Shown here: piece after piece, positions 63,268 through 64,000 of the stretch
Numbering within the stretch: position 1 is the stretch's first letter
Layout of the letters: each line of letters starts with the position of its first letter
Assembly (NCBI GenBank): GCA_902613175.1
Contig: CACMGJ010000010.1
Span: 1-64,000, forward strand
Direction: 5' to 3'
DNA: 64,000 bases
Source of the DNA: Halieaceae bacterium
GTDB taxonomy: Bacteria > Pseudomonadota > Gammaproteobacteria > Pseudomonadales > Halieaceae
Notes under the pieces: generated by a model
What the model saw: only the letters and a program-made list of their open reading frames with translations
What the model was told of the DNA's origin: nothing
The model's database searches: none
Position numbers and translations under genes: made by a program

Positions 63268-64000
63268 ATGATGGCTGCAGCATTTAGAACGGCAATAACA
63301 AACGGTAGCCCGTCTGACATTCTGCAAATAACCAGAGGCATCGAAAAAGAAGGCCTTCGTGTGTCTTCAAGCGGCCACAGGCTCTCGCAGAAGCCCCACC
63401 CCACACCATTGGGTTCTGCCCTAACGCACAAAGCCATCACAACGGATTATTCGGAAGCACTTCTCGAATTCATCACGGATGTCCATGATACGCCCGCGGG
63501 CGCGCTGAACGAGCTCCATCAACTGCACGCCTATACCGCTCAGTCACTTCCCGACGAAATCATTTGGGGCGCCAGTATGCCGGGAGAACTCGGACCCGAG
63601 ATGGAAATTCCCATTGCGAACTATGGCTCATCCAACATCGGTACGATGAAACGTGTTTATCGAAATGGATTGAGCGCGCGGTATGGTCGAACCATGCAGG
63701 TCATCGCCGGAATTCACTACAACTTTTCATTACCCGATGCGTTCTGGGAGACGTCTAGACTCATCGGTAACCCAGACTGTTCACTCACCAATTGGCGAAC
63801 GCAGGGCTATCTAGCGCTGATAAGAAACTTCCAGCGCCATGGCTGGTTACTTAACTTTTTAACAGGTAGCTCCCCGGCGCTTAGCCGCTCATTTATTCGG
63901 GGCGAGGTGCCAGGGCACCTGCAAAGCATTAACGATCACACACTTTATGGCGAGTTTGCGACATCTCTTCGTATGGGAGATCTCGGCTACACCAGCTCCG
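63268..64000 (+). CDS. gshA: Glutamate-cysteine ligase, 3' truncated by window end
   Basis: My translation: LGSALTHKAITTDYSEALLEFITD...IIWGASMPGELGPEMEIPIANYGSSNIGTMKRVYRNGLSARYGRTMQVIAGIHYNFSLP. Confidence 0.93.
   Translation, partial: MMAAAFRTAITNGSPSDILQITRGIEKEGLRVSSSGHRLSQKPHPTPLGSALTHKAITTDYSEALLEFITDVHDTPAGALNELHQLHAYTAQSLPDEIIWGASMPGELGPEMEIPIANYGSSNIGTMKRVYRNGLSARYGRTMQVIAGIHYNFSLPDAFWETSRLIGNPDCSLTNWRTQGYLALIRNFQRHGWLLNFLTGSSPALSRSFIRGEVPGHLQSINDHTLYGEFATSLRMGDLGYTSS

Noticed and set aside
1-64000. CRISPR arrays, prophage, transposons, toxin-antitoxin or restriction/defence systems
   Set aside because: No regularly spaced repeats, integrase/transposase motifs or defence-gene motifs were recognised anywhere in the ORF track or sequence.

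Overview
This 64 kb window looks like core chromosome of a marine gammaproteobacterium. The gene content and order suggest the OM60/NOR5 (Halieaceae) group, but that is inference from gene content only. Most of it is conserved housekeeping synteny: pxpABC with an Nramp-like gene; tRNA-Lys; cpoB-pal-tolBARQ-ybgC-ruvBAC-aspS; proS; prfC; lipB-ybeD-dacA-rlpA-mltB-rodA-mrdA-rlmH-rsfS-nadD-proA; bfd-bfr; argDF; nrdAB; dinG; rpsT; hslO; pckA; an RND efflux pair; moaA; a MoxR/VWA pair; and a partial gshA. I see no CRISPR array, prophage, transposase or toxin-antitoxin system, and no convincing large undescribed system. The observations most worth a second look are: (i) two adjacent thiolase genes, each interrupted by a single in-frame stop (TGA at 11396-11398, TAG at 9872-9874), the second also lacking its C-terminal catalytic part; (ii) an FmdB-type zinc-ribbon protein that has lost one zinc-ligand Cys; (iii) rpsT with a GTG start and its Shine-Dalgarno in the loop of a perfect small hairpin; (iv) matching Fur-like sites upstream of bfd and bfr, with almost no leader on bfd; (v) a DnaA box, an inverted repeat and NrdR-like boxes upstream of nrdAB; (vi) a moaA - MoxR ATPase - VWA cluster resembling CoxD/CoxE without a visible molybdoenzyme. 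All protein calls come from reading motifs by eye; no database search was run.
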